Shown piece after piece: positions 1 through 7,874 of a stretch of 64,000 bases of DNA. Source of the DNA: Butyricimonas muris (GTDB lineage: Bacteria > Bacteroidota > Bacteroidia > Bacteroidales > Marinifilaceae); NCBI RefSeq assembly GCF_046365375.1, contig NZ_JBKEIT010000002.1:496001-560000 (forward strand), read 5' to 3'. Position numbers and translations under genes: made by a program. Every line of letters begins with the position of its first letter. The first letter of the stretch is position 1. The notes beneath the pieces are model-generated. The model saw only the letters and a list, made by a program, of their open reading frames with translations. It had not been told where the DNA came from and searched no databases.

Positions 1-396
1 ATCCCTAAAATAATAATACGGGTTTTTTTCATGGTTTATGCTGTTAGTTTTTCTCTTGTTCGTCACGGGTTTGGACAACCTCGGTTGGAAAAACTTGCGC
101 GGGATGGGGTAAAAAAAAGTTATAGCTATACATTTATAACCCCGGGACAAGGGATAAGCTGGCTCGATGGGTGGGGGTTGGGCAGCTTTTGGGTGGTTGT
201 CTAAAGGCTTCGCCCGATGTTCGCCTGATGTTCGCCCACTCATCGCCCACGTTTTAGTGGTAAATAAGTAAATTTAACACACGTGATATCTTGGCTATTT
301 CGGGTAATTCCTGCCTTGTACAGGGGGTAGCGGGAGGCTTGCGGGTAGCTCGACGCGGGGATAAGTGTTGTATTACGCCGGGAAACGGGGAGGTGT
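1..396. other. intergenic region, no gene seen
   Basis: No open frame with a recognisable protein is seen here. Bases about 208-252 contain an imperfect short repeat of the form TTCGCCYGATG (three to four degenerate copies). The left neighbour lies outside the window. Confidence 0.5.
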
Positions 397-1833
397 TTAT
401 AGAGAAGGGTGTTTCTTGAGGTAGGCGAGCAGGGCTTCCATGACGGAAATGCCCGAGTGTATCCCCTTGCCTTTGCCCGGGAAGGAGTACTCGGCGTTGA
501 TGTAATTATTCAAGGCGACACGGTAACGCTTTCCGTTTGCGAGCGGGGTGCCGGAATGGTCTTTCAAGAGGACGTCGATGCCTTTGCCCGTGCTGTCGCG
601 GGTGATGGAAAAAGTACCTCCCGCCATGAGTAAGTCCGTGAACGGGTATTTTCGAAGTTCGTTGAAGCGGTTCAGCAGGAGGAGTTTTATATCTTCGGCG
701 GTCATCTCCTGAATGACGATATGGTTGCCGAAAGGTTCTATCTCGAGTAAGGTTTCCAGCGTGATGTCGCCCGGCGGGATAAGGGTTTTGCGGATGCCCC
801 CGAGATTGTAGAAAGCGAAGTCGCCGCGAGTGGCTTCCCGCGTGGCGGTTGTCACGATGTGTCCTGTCATCTCTTGGGACAACGGGCGGGATGTATGCCC
901 CACTATCTTTTTAAATTCCGGTCTGTCGTAAAATTGGTTTACCAGATCGAGGATTCGGGGCTCGGGACGGGTAATCGTGTCGATGTTGACGGAGCGGTAT
1001 GAACGGTGAATCAGCTTCTTGCCGGAGAATTTCAGTATCGTGACTCCGGCATATTTCAGCGCGATTCCAGACTGTCCTATCATGACGTCGTTTATGAACT
1101 TGGCTGTGTCCAGCAAGGTGTGCGTGTGACCGCCGATGATGACGTCCAGTTCGGGCATGGACATTGCGAGCACGGAATCGGCGTCTACCCCCAAGTGGGT
1201 GATGGCGACGAGGGCATCGCCGTTTTGTTTCAAGTATTTGTACCGGGCAGCAGTCTGTCGGTAGTCGTCGAAAGTGATTCCGGTGAAATGATCGGGATTG
1301 GCGTCGGGAAGCCCGTTCGTGGTTTGCGTCAGCCCGATGAAGCATAGTTCAAGCCCGTCGACCGTCATGGAATGGTAGGGTGCTATCGTGTCCAATGCGG
1401 CACGGGAGGAGTTGATGTTAGCGCAAATGATGGGGAAGGAGGCGTCATTTATTCTTCGGCGTAGAGTTTCCTGCCCGTAGTCGCACTCGTGATTTCCCAG
1501 TGTGGCGACCGCATACCCCAACGCGTCCATGAGCGTGATAATGGGTTTGCCCCGTTCCTCGGCGTAGTCCACGTAAGGATTGCCCGTGAAACGGTCGCCC
1601 GCGTCAACGAGAATCACGTTCGGGTGTTCGGCTTTCACGCGTTCCACGAATGTCGCCAACTTGGGGAATTGGTCGATATGCCCGTGAATGTCGTTGGTGG
1701 AGATGATGACGATTTCCTTTTCCGCCGTTTTTGTCCGGCAACCGACAAGCAGCAAAAGGATGTACAAGAGTATGTACCGGTAGCGAATACCGGAATAGAA
1801 GTTCACCCGTTTGTTTGCCCGCTCGTGTTTCAT
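397..1833 (-). CDS. 5'-nucleotidase / 2',3'-cyclic phosphodiesterase family lipoprotein (UshA-like)
   Basis: A two-domain metallophosphoesterase of the UshA/5'-nucleotidase family, expected to release phosphate from nucleotides at the cell envelope. The N-terminal signal ends in a lipobox with Cys32 (LLLLVGC). The metallophosphatase motifs follow in order: STNDIHGH near residue 45, GDRFTGN near 78, GNHECDYG near 113 and GGHTHT near 236, all metal-ligand motifs of the family. The C-terminal half (about 305-465) matches the 5'-nucleotidase C domain, with FGNHIV and the GG-F region. At 478 aa it is somewhat shorter than E. coli UshA. Substrate cannot be told from sequence. It is followed by a phosphatase gene on the same strand after 45 bp, so the two may be co-transcribed. 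Confidence 0.88.
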   Translation of the reverse strand: MKHERANKRVNFYSGIRYRYILLYILLLLVGCRTKTAEKEIVIISTNDIHGHIDQFPKLATFVERVKAEHPNVILVDAGDRFTGNPYVDYAEERGKPIITLMDALGYAVATLGNHECDYGQETLRRRINDASFPIICANINSSRAALDTIAPYHSMTVDGLELCFIGLTQTTNGLPDANPDHFTGITFDDYRQTAARYKYLKQNGDALVAITHLGVDADSVLAMSMPELDVIIGGHTHTLLDTAKFINDVMIGQSGIALKYAGVTILKFSGKKLIHRSYRSVNIDTITRPEPRILDLVNQFYDRPEFKKIVGHTSRPLSQEMTGHIVTTATREATRGDFAFYNLGGIRKTLIPPGDITLETLLEIEPFGNHIVIQEMTAEDIKLLLLNRFNELRKYPFTDLLMAGGTFSITRDSTGKGIDVLLKDHSGTPLANGKRYRVALNNYINAEYSFPGKGKGIHSGISVMEALLAYLKKHPSL

Positions 1834-1878
1834 CGTATCTTTTTATCGGGCGGCAAATATAGTCAAAATCAGCGTATA

Positions 1879-2928
1879 TTAATACAGGTAGCGTGCTTTG
1901 AATTTGGGGATGTCTACATGTAATACCTTCACGAGGAAGTTCTCCACGCTGCCGTGATCTTGTTTTATCCGGTCGATCGCGGCTTGCAGGAATCCCCGTT
2001 TCACCGTGAGCACGGGTTTAAGACCGGGGTTCTGTTCCAGTTCCTTGGCGTATTTGTCGCCGAGGTAATGGTTGGAGGCGAGATAATCTTCCATGATGAT
2101 CGCCTCGTCCACCCCCAAGGCGTACAGGATGAGCGCGGCAGCCGTACCCGTGCGGTCTTTCCCGGCGGAACAATGGAAGAGCAGGGGGACTCGCGTGCTG
2201 TCTTGCAATAATTGGAAGAATGTTCTGTACCGTTCAATAAATGGTTCCTCGGTGACCAGATGCACGTATATTTGAGTCATGAGGCTGTCGAGTTGTTCGG
2301 GACCGAGATCGGAGAAATTCACGAGGGTGAGCACGTTGCCGGGTTCAATGGATAGCTTGTAGGCATGGCGGGTTGAGCCGGGTAGTTTGTCCGGGGCATT
2401 GGCGATTTCCTTCGGTCCTCTGAAGTCCACGACGGAGGTGACGGGAATGCTTGACAGGTAATGTAAATCGGCTTCCGTCAGTTTGTGCAAATCGTCGGAA
2501 CGGAACAGTTTACCCCATTTGACGTGCCGCCCGTCTTGAGTCGGGAATCCGCCCAAGTCACGAAAGTTATACCCGCCCGCCATAGGGAGTTGCCTCTCGG
2601 AGAAGGTGAATGTTTCTCGCGGGGTGACGAGCCGGTAATATTTTTTCTCCGGGGAGGGGATGGTTATGCTGTTGGTTGTTGTACTACTGGAATTACCATT
2701 GCCAATCGGGGTTTGTAGCGTGTCGAGCGCATCGATGGAAGAAGCCTCGAATAGTGCCCAATCTCCATCGACTTGTAAGGTGATTGTCGTTTCTTTCGTG
2801 TTTTTGTTGGCAGTAATCTCTGCCATATCAGGCGTGGCATACCCGTTCGCGAGCGTTTTGTCAGGTGTCTTGTCTTTACATGAATGGCATACGATGGTAG
2901 TGGTAATAATAATCATGGCTAATCTCAT
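1879..2928 (-). CDS. tyrosine-protein phosphatase family lipoprotein (Y_phosphatase3 type)
   Basis: A bacterial tyrosine/lipid phosphatase of the fold with the C-x5-R loop. The catalytic loop HCSAGKDRTG lies at residues 252-261 (nucleophile Cys253, Arg259), and the family N-terminal signature GGYNFRDLGG is at 118-127. The frame is open upstream to 3078, but that extension is encoded by intergenic repeat sequence (peptide FIDLTDLTDLI), so I start at the ATG at 2928. This gives a short hydrophobic leader with a Cys near residue 17, compatible with a lipoprotein. The first 110 residues form a beta-rich domain of unknown role. It lies directly upstream of the 5'-nucleotidase on the same strand. 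Substrate unknown. Confidence 0.85.
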   Translation of the reverse strand: MRLAMIIITTTIVCHSCKDKTPDKTLANGYATPDMAEITANKNTKETTITLQVDGDWALFEASSIDALDTLQTPIGNGNSSSTTTNSITIPSPEKKYYRLVTPRETFTFSERQLPMAGGYNFRDLGGFPTQDGRHVKWGKLFRSDDLHKLTEADLHYLSSIPVTSVVDFRGPKEIANAPDKLPGSTRHAYKLSIEPGNVLTLVNFSDLGPEQLDSLMTQIYVHLVTEEPFIERYRTFFQLLQDSTRVPLLFHCSAGKDRTGTAAALILYALGVDEAIIMEDYLASNHYLGDKYAKELEQNPGLKPVLTVKRGFLQAAIDRIKQDHGSVENFLVKVLHVDIPKFKARYLY

Positions 2929-2974
2929 AATGTTCTGTATTTTAATCGTGTTGGTGTTTACAAATATGCGAAAA

Positions 2975-3105
2975 ATAATTAAGTCTGTCAAGTCTGTAAG
3001 GTCTATAAAGTTTATAAGGTCAATGGCCCCCTGCGGGGCGCTTTGCTCACGGCAGCTTGGGCTGCCGATAAACGACATCCGAAGGATACCCGTGACTTGT
3101 CATGT
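2975..3105. repeat. dispersed intergenic composite repeat, copy 1
   Basis: Bases about 2980-3025 consist of 9-bp units such as AAGTCTGTA, AGGTCTATA and AAGTTTATA. They are followed by a hairpin-forming ACGGCAGCTTGGGCTGCCG (3051-3069) and a module reading TCCGAAGGATACCCGTGACTT. The same modules in the same order occur at 39625-39780, and parts occur at three other intergenic sites. Function unknown. Confidence 0.75.
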
Positions 3106-3206
3106 ATCTTTAAAAGTTTACAATAAATTCTTAATGTTTTCATAACACGGGTTTCGTGGTGCGGTTTTTGTCAGTAACCCATGTATAACCCCTTAAAAAT
3201 AAAGTT

Positions 3207-3518
3207 ATGAAGACAGCTTTGTTTTTTGAAAACGATCAACTTTGCCATCTTGACGAGAATACCCGCAGGAAGGAAATCAGAGTTTCAACTATTACCACGG
3301 AGGAAGATAAAGTTGTTTCTATCAAAAACAGCGAGGTGAAGATCCGTAACTTTAATAATTTTGTTTCTTGGTTAGTTGACCGCGGAATTAAAATGATTTA
3401 CGTTTCCGGTATTGACGAGAAGATTATGCGTTTTTTTGAACAAGTCAAGATTATCGTGAACGTGAAGGAGAAATCGGATCGAACGCTTTTATTGGCAGAA
3501 ATTACATCAAGGGACTGA
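3207..3518 (+). CDS. small conserved protein, possibly NifX/dinitrogenase-cofactor-like fold
   Basis: A 103-aa protein with no signal peptide. The C-terminal half (WLVDRGIKMIYVSGIDEK, then a helix and a strand) has the beta-alpha-beta pattern seen in NifX/NifB-like small proteins, but cysteines and cofactor motifs are absent, so this is only a guess. A paralogue of the same length lies at 36584-36895; the two share the segments STITTE-DKVVSIKN and IKMIYVSGIDEKI-RFFEQ almost unchanged. A rho-independent terminator begins at the stop codon, so the gene looks monocistronic. Confidence 0.7.
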   Translation: MKTALFFENDQLCHLDENTRRKEIRVSTITTEEDKVVSIKNSEVKIRNFNNFVSWLVDRGIKMIYVSGIDEKIMRFFEQVKIIVNVKEKSDRTLLLAEITSRD

Positions 3519-3533
3519 AAATGTCCCTTTTTT
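3511..3533 (+). terminator. rho-independent terminator
   Basis: GGGAC (3511-3515), 7-nt loop, GTCCC (3523-3527), then a run of six T. It overlaps the stop codon of the small upstream gene. Confidence 0.7.
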
Positions 3534-3558
3534 ACAATATAGCAAACGCGTAAAACAT

Positions 3559-3566
3559 TATCTTTG
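3559..3566 (+). promoter_or_regulatory. Bacteroidetes-type -7 box for the AraC gene
   Basis: TATCTTTG matches the TAnnTTTG -7 consensus of the Bacteroidetes primary sigma factor. It lies 30 bp before the ATG at 3597. No clear TTTG -33 box is visible (only a T run). Confidence 0.5.
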
Positions 3567-3596
3567 TTATGTTGTTTAAAAGAATATATCGGTAGT

Positions 3597-4400
3597 ATGC
3601 AGTCATTCAGAATGATAAAGCCCGCCCCGGGGTTGGCTCGATACGTGAGGCATTATTGGATTTTGGAAGAGGACGCGGTACTGCCTGTTTCCGAACGGGT
3701 GTTGCCTGTCGGTTGTGTGCAATTGGTATTTCATAAAGGAGAATCCCTGTTTTTATTGAAAGAAGGAAAATTACAACCTCGCGCGATGATTTGCGGTCAC
3801 ACGTTCGGCTTCTCGGATGTCCTCTCGACGGGGCGGATAGAGATGCTCACGGTTGTATTCCAGCCTTATGCCGCCAAAGCCTTTCTCCATATCCCGGTAC
3901 GCTTGTTTCACGGGCAGAGCGTGGCTATGGAGGACGTGGAGGATAAGGATTTCAAGTTATTGACAACGCGAGTAACGGACACGACCGATCAGGACGAGTG
4001 TATCCGGTTGATCGAGCGGTTTTTGATTCGCCGCCTGTATACGTTCCCGGAATATAACTTGAAACGTGTTGTTGCTGCCTTGCACGAGATAAATGTTTGC
4101 CCGAGTGTCGATATCCCTCGTTTGGCGGATGTCGCTTGTCTGGGAGATAAACAATTTCGTCGGGTGTTTATGGATTACATGGGTACGACACCCAAGGAGT
4201 TTATACGTATCGTGCGGATGCAGCGGGCTTTGTTTATGTTGCAACAGGACGGGGCTACCCCCTTCGCTCAAGTCGCGTACGCTTGCGGTTTTTCGGATCA
4301 GTCCCACATGATCAAAGAGTTTAAACTCTTTTCCGGGTATACCCCGGCGGAATATTTGACTATTTGTGCACCTTATTCCGATTATTTTTCCCATATGTAA
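3597..4400 (+). CDS. AraC family transcriptional regulator
   Basis: A 267-aa regulator. The N-terminal part (about 1-150) resembles the DUF6597-type sensor domain (start PGLARYVRHYWILEE, then a cupin-like beta region). The C-terminal 100 residues hold the paired AraC helix-turn-helix: LADVACLGDKQFRRVF and the second motif VAYACGFSDQSHMIKEFK followed by GYTPAEY. A longer reading from a TTG at 3564 would overlap the -7 box, so the ATG at 3597 is preferred. The next gene, a VOC protein 94 bp downstream on the same strand, is a likely target or partner. Ligand unknown. Confidence 0.88.
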   Translation: MQSFRMIKPAPGLARYVRHYWILEEDAVLPVSERVLPVGCVQLVFHKGESLFLLKEGKLQPRAMICGHTFGFSDVLSTGRIEMLTVVFQPYAAKAFLHIPVRLFHGQSVAMEDVEDKDFKLLTTRVTDTTDQDECIRLIERFLIRRLYTFPEYNLKRVVAALHEINVCPSVDIPRLADVACLGDKQFRRVFMDYMGTTPKEFIRIVRMQRALFMLQQDGATPFAQVAYACGFSDQSHMIKEFKLFSGYTPAEYLTICAPYSDYFSHM

Positions 4401-4440
4401 GGATGTCCGTTTTTTTCTATCCGGGGAGAGGCGGTGTTCT

Positions 4441-4448
4441 TATTTTTG
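4441..4448 (+). promoter_or_regulatory. -7 box for the VOC gene
   Basis: TATTTTTG fits the TAnnTTTG consensus and lies 46 bp before the ATG at 4495. No good -33 element. Confidence 0.4.
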
Positions 4449-4494
4449 CCTTGTCTTTATAGAGGCATAGTAGTAACCAATAAAAAAGAACAAG

Positions 4495-4860
4495 ATGAAA
4501 AACTTAATTGCATTTTTCGAGATTCCGGCTGTCGATTTCAAACGGGCTGTTGATTTCTATGAAACCGTGCTTGACCTGCAACTCGCCGTTTTTGAATGCG
4601 AACACGAGAAAATGGCGTGCTTTATCGAGGACGGACAAACTGTCGGCGCCGTCGCTTGGGCTCCCGAATTTAAACCGTCGGCGGGAGGAGTGCTTGTACA
4701 CTTCCGTTGCAACAATATAGAGGAAGCCATCCGGAGGGTTCGGAAAAAAGGCGGCGATGTCGTTATCCCGAAGACCAGAATAGAGGCGGAATGCGGGGGA
4801 TATTTCGCCGTGTGCACGGATAGCGAGGGGAATCGCTTCGGGGTGTACAAGGAGAAATAG
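4495..4860 (+). CDS. VOC (glyoxalase/bleomycin-resistance) family protein
   Basis: A 121-aa single-module vicinal-oxygen-chelate protein. It starts with the typical FFEIPAVDFKRAVDFYETVL and ends with the family pattern CTDSEGNRFGVY, with the usual two beta-alpha-beta-beta-beta modules between. No signal peptide; cytosolic. VOC proteins act as glyoxalases, epimerases or drug-binding proteins, and the sequence does not say which. It follows an AraC-type regulator on the same strand, a common pairing for an inducible detoxification gene. Confidence 0.85.
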   Translation: MKNLIAFFEIPAVDFKRAVDFYETVLDLQLAVFECEHEKMACFIEDGQTVGAVAWAPEFKPSAGGVLVHFRCNNIEEAIRRVRKKGGDVVIPKTRIEAECGGYFAVCTDSEGNRFGVYKEK

Positions 4861-4985
4861 TTAAAAGTCCGTAAGGTCTATAAGGTCCATAAGGTCAGTA
4901 AAGTCCATAAGGTCACGGGAGTTCTTAGAGCAGAGTTTAATGGACTTTATAGACCTTACGGACTTTATGAACCTTACGGACTAAT
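4861..4985. repeat. dispersed intergenic composite repeat, copy 2 (inverted arms)
   Basis: Six consecutive 9-bp units (AAGTCCGTA, AGGTCTATA, AGGTCCATA, AGGTCAGTA, AAGTCCATA, AGGTCACGG) from about 4863 are followed by their approximate reverse complement at about 4938-4982. The two arms could form a long imperfect hairpin. It fills the whole gap between two convergent genes, where a bidirectional terminator would be expected. Confidence 0.8.
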
Positions 4986-6276
4986 ATATTTGTTTCCTTT
5001 TCAAGTAGATGTAGGATTGTATTCCCAACATGGCAACAAACAGGTATTCAGCCGTCAAGTATACCGCCAGCGGTGTCGTGAAGCAATAGCTCAACACGTA
5101 CAGGTATATCAGGTAAACGATTATCGTCGTCACTTGAAAGATGAACGCAGTCCGGGTATCTCCCGTGCCGGTCAAGGCACTGATGTAGACGAACCCGGGT
5201 ACGGCAAACAGGTAATTCAGCAACATGACGATAAACGGGGTGGATGCGATTTCAATCAAGCGCGTGTTGTCGGTGTAGCATCCCATGATTTGCCGGCTGA
5301 AAAGCAGGGCAAGCACAATCAAGGGCAACCCGATGGCGTACCCCAGTTTCAGTATCTTGCGGCAGAGCGGAAAAAGTTGATTCCCTTTCCCCTCGCCGAT
5401 CAAGTTACTCACGAGCGAAGCCGTCGTGGCGCCGAACGAGTTGACAATCACGAAAAAGAGTGTCGAAACACTTCTGGTGATATTGGATACCGCCAGTTGC
5501 ACTTCACCCAATCTCTCGATGGCGATAAAGAACAGGAACCACGGGGCTGTGCTGACGAACGAGTGCATCATGCTCCATCCGGATAATCGCAGTACCGCTT
5601 TTAATAGCTTGCTGTCATACACCATTTGTAATCCGTATTTCACTTTATCCGTCACGCGTAGCGTGTAGATAAGAATGATAAGCAATGAACCCGCTTCCGC
5701 GAACGAGGATGCCATTGCCGCTCCCGCTATGCCTAAATCAAGCCCGAAGATAAACAGGTAATTGCATGGAATGTTGATAATGACAGCCGTGAGCGCTACC
5801 AGTGTCAATACCTTGGTCTTGGTAATCCCGACATAAAAAGAACGGAATGCCAAAAACGGGAAGGAGAAAAGCAACCCGAAGCACCGCCAGTTCAAGTAAT
5901 CTATGACCGCTTGATAGATTTGGGGTGAACTGATAAAATATTGCATGACGGGCGGGGTTATCCAATACGAAACGAGGATTAACGCCACCGCCAATCCACA
6001 GAGGAAAAACAGTCCTTGAAAGAATGTCCTGCCTGTCTTTTCATATTGCCGTTCCCCGTTCTTGCGTGCGATCATGACTTGCAACCCGAGGCTGAACCCG
6101 AAACCCAGAATATAGATTGCCATGTAATAAACACACGCCAAGGCGGACGCACCCAGTTCAACTTCTCCCACGTGCCCGAGGAAAAGGGCGTCGGTGATAT
6201 TAATTAATTGCTCCATTAATATGCTCATCATCACCGGGTAGTTGATGAGCCAGATTTGTTTATAAGTATAATTCAT
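4981..6276 (-). CDS. MATE family efflux transporter
   Basis: A 431-aa polytopic inner-membrane protein with about twelve hydrophobic segments. It begins YKQIWLINYPVMMSILMEQLINITDALFLGHVG, the MATE family opening (residues 5-37), and contains the internally repeated MATE halves with the second starting near residue 230 (LRLSGWSMMHSFVS). Members export cationic drugs or metabolites in exchange for Na+ or H+. The stop codon lies inside the edge of the convergent repeat element. Substrate unknown. Confidence 0.9.
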   Translation of the reverse strand: MNYTYKQIWLINYPVMMSILMEQLINITDALFLGHVGEVELGASALACVYYMAIYILGFGFSLGLQVMIARKNGERQYEKTGRTFFQGLFFLCGLAVALILVSYWITPPVMQYFISSPQIYQAVIDYLNWRCFGLLFSFPFLAFRSFYVGITKTKVLTLVALTAVIINIPCNYLFIFGLDLGIAGAAMASSFAEAGSLLIILIYTLRVTDKVKYGLQMVYDSKLLKAVLRLSGWSMMHSFVSTAPWFLFFIAIERLGEVQLAVSNITRSVSTLFFVIVNSFGATTASLVSNLIGEGKGNQLFPLCRKILKLGYAIGLPLIVLALLFSRQIMGCYTDNTRLIEIASTPFIVMLLNYLFAVPGFVYISALTGTGDTRTAFIFQVTTIIVYLIYLYVLSYCFTTPLAVYLTAEYLFVAMLGIQSYIYLKRKQIY

Positions 6277-6302
6277 CTCTTCATTCGATGGTTCGAAATA
6301 TG

Positions 6303-6365
6303 TAGAGTCAAAAGTTTATAAGGTTCGTAAAGTTCATAAAGTAATGAACCTTGCGGGTGTTTTAT
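6303..6365. repeat. dispersed intergenic composite repeat, copy 3 (short)
   Basis: Units AAGTTTATA, AGGTTCGTA and AAGTTCATA followed by CCTTGCGGGTGTTT. The last module recurs as CTTGCGGGTGCTT in the copy near 39670, showing these are versions of one element. It lies just upstream of the MATE gene. Confidence 0.65.
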
Positions 6366-6536
6366 AAACTCGAAATCTTATTTCGAAATTCGTAAATAAT
6401 TGAAAATAAAACTCTCTACCGAACCGGTATGGTTCGTTTATGCTGAATAGCTTTTTTTAGGTAAGTGCTATTCCCGGGGCGTAGCTATATGCAGAGTTTC
6501 ATAAATGGATGAATATTCTTTTGTCAATGTTACACG

Positions 6537-7307
6537 TTACAAATGTAGTGATAATTTATCAAATCTGCTATCTATACAGGCACTGATATCCGTCGTGACG
6601 AATTTGCCATTGTAGAATAAACTGAAAATCGTGGCAGGAGTCGGGGCGGCTTGGGCTTGCTCCATGGTTTCCAGTTTGATTATTTTCAACGGAATGTTTC
6701 TACTTTGGGCTGTTGCTGTTAAAGACTCTCGGATATGGTATTCCGTGAAAGGGCAACGGTTCGAGTAATAGGCTACCAGTCCCTCTTTATCCGGACATTC
6801 GCCACTGACTGCGTTCGCGTGGAATTTAGGTAATGCCGCATCCGGTTTCAGTCTTTTCACCAGAAGGCTGAAGCCCGAAGGGGTTTTCTCGACCGTTTCG
6901 AACCCTTGTAGTAAAAACCACTTCGCGTCACTCATGAAATGAAATTTCTTGGTTCCGACCACGGTCACCAATCCCGTTTTGCCTTGTGCCGTGGCGTCGT
7001 CAATGGCGGATTGCAGCAACGCTTTGGCATATCCTTTGCCCTTGTATTGCCCGGCAACCCAAAGGCAGTTGATCATCAGGTAACCGGGAGCATCTACCGG
7101 GAGCCATGCTTTCTCCGCGGGGCAGTATTCTATAAAAACCTTCGCCCGTTCATCGAGTCGGCGGAACACGTACCCGTTGTCAAATTCTCTCTTCAGCCAT
7201 TCTTTTTTCAGCTCGTAGCTGTCCTTGCATTTCTTGTCGGAAAAGGCGCAACAGATGTGTTCTTGGGGAATGTTCTCTTGGGTTAGGGTGATGAATCGTG
7301 GTTCCAT
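6537..7307 (-). CDS. GNAT family N-acetyltransferase with YoaP-like C-terminal domain
   Basis: Residues about 40-140 form a GNAT fold with the acetyl-CoA loop region LWVAGQYKGKGYAKALLQSAIDD (motif A, Q-x-x-G-x-G/A). The C-terminal part (about 165-256) contains a thioredoxin-like YoaP segment with the C-P-F (NRCPFTEYH) motif. Together these match the YoaP type of two-domain acetyltransferases. An upstream extension to 7355 is possible, but a -7 box (7337-7344, minus strand) lies inside it, so the ATG at 7307 is chosen (256 aa). Substrate is not known. Confidence 0.8.
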   Translation of the reverse strand: MEPRFITLTQENIPQEHICCAFSDKKCKDSYELKKEWLKREFDNGYVFRRLDERAKVFIEYCPAEKAWLPVDAPGYLMINCLWVAGQYKGKGYAKALLQSAIDDATAQGKTGLVTVVGTKKFHFMSDAKWFLLQGFETVEKTPSGFSLLVKRLKPDAALPKFHANAVSGECPDKEGLVAYYSNRCPFTEYHIRESLTATAQSRNIPLKIIKLETMEQAQAAPTPATIFSLFYNGKFVTTDISACIDSRFDKLSLHL

Positions 7308-7336
7308 AAGTTTGTATTTCGTGATTTTGTTATCGG

Positions 7337-7372
7337 CAAAGATACTATAATGCAATGGCTTTTTTATCTTTG
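7337..7372. promoter_or_regulatory. divergent -7 boxes for the GNAT and YbaK genes
   Basis: CAAAGATA at 7337-7344 is a minus-strand TATCTTTG, 30 bp before the GNAT start at 7307. TATCTTTG at 7365-7372 on the plus strand lies 25 bp before the YbaK start at 7398. Both fit the TAnnTTTG consensus. Confidence 0.6.
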
Positions 7373-7397
7373 TCGTGCAAAATAAAGAGGTTCGCTT

Positions 7398-7874
7398 ATG
7401 TCACTAGAAAAAGTAAAACAATATTTCGATACCCTCGGTTTGGGACAACGGGTAATGGTATTGGCTCAATCGAGTGCCACCGTCGAGGAAGCGGCTGTCG
7501 CCGTGGGGTGTGAGCCGGAACGGATAGCTAAAACCATGTCTTTTCTGGCAGGGGAGGAAGCCATTTTAATCGTCACCGCCGGGGACGCCAAGGTGGATAA
7601 TAAGAAATACAAGGAGAATTTTCATCACAAGGCAAAGATGATACCGGGAGAGTCCGTGGAACAGTATATCGGGCACGCCCCCGGTGGAGTATGCCCGTTT
7701 GCCATTCCCCCGGGAACGAAAGTTTATCTGGATGTGTCCCTCAAGCGTTTTGACATAGTCTATCCGGCGGCGGGAACAAGTAACAGTGCCGTCGAATTGT
7801 CAATCAAGGAGTTGGAAGATTGCTCTAACTACACGGCTTGGATTGACGTGTGCAAGGGGTGGAGGGAGGAATAA
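7398..7874 (+). CDS. YbaK/EbsC family aminoacyl-tRNA deacylase
   Basis: A 158-aa single-domain YbaK/ProX-like protein that hydrolyses mischarged tRNA (typically Cys- or Ala-tRNAPro) in the cytosol. Visible family features are the opening with the QSSATVEEAA segment, the Lys-containing strand AKTMSFLAGEEAILIVTAGDAKVD, and the APGGVCPFAIPPG loop near residue 94-106, the conserved G-G-x-x-P-F motif. The 3' end overlaps the convergent helicase gene by 50 bp. Confidence 0.88.
   Translation: MSLEKVKQYFDTLGLGQRVMVLAQSSATVEEAAVAVGCEPERIAKTMSFLAGEEAILIVTAGDAKVDNKKYKENFHHKAKMIPGESVEQYIGHAPGGVCPFAIPPGTKVYLDVSLKRFDIVYPAAGTSNSAVELSIKELEDCSNYTAWIDVCKGWREE

Noticed and set aside
2929..3078. 50-residue N-terminal extension of the tyrosine phosphatase
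   Set aside because: Encoded by the intergenic repeat (FIDLTDLTDLI) and it lacks a signal peptide; the internal ATG at 2928 gives a sensible leader.
2975..3105. CRISPR array in the repeated intergenic elements
   Set aside because: The units are 9 bp without unique spacers and no cas genes are present; no CRISPR array was found anywhere in the window.
7308..7355. Upstream start for the GNAT protein
   Set aside because: It would include the minus-strand -7 box at 7337-7344 in the coding region.
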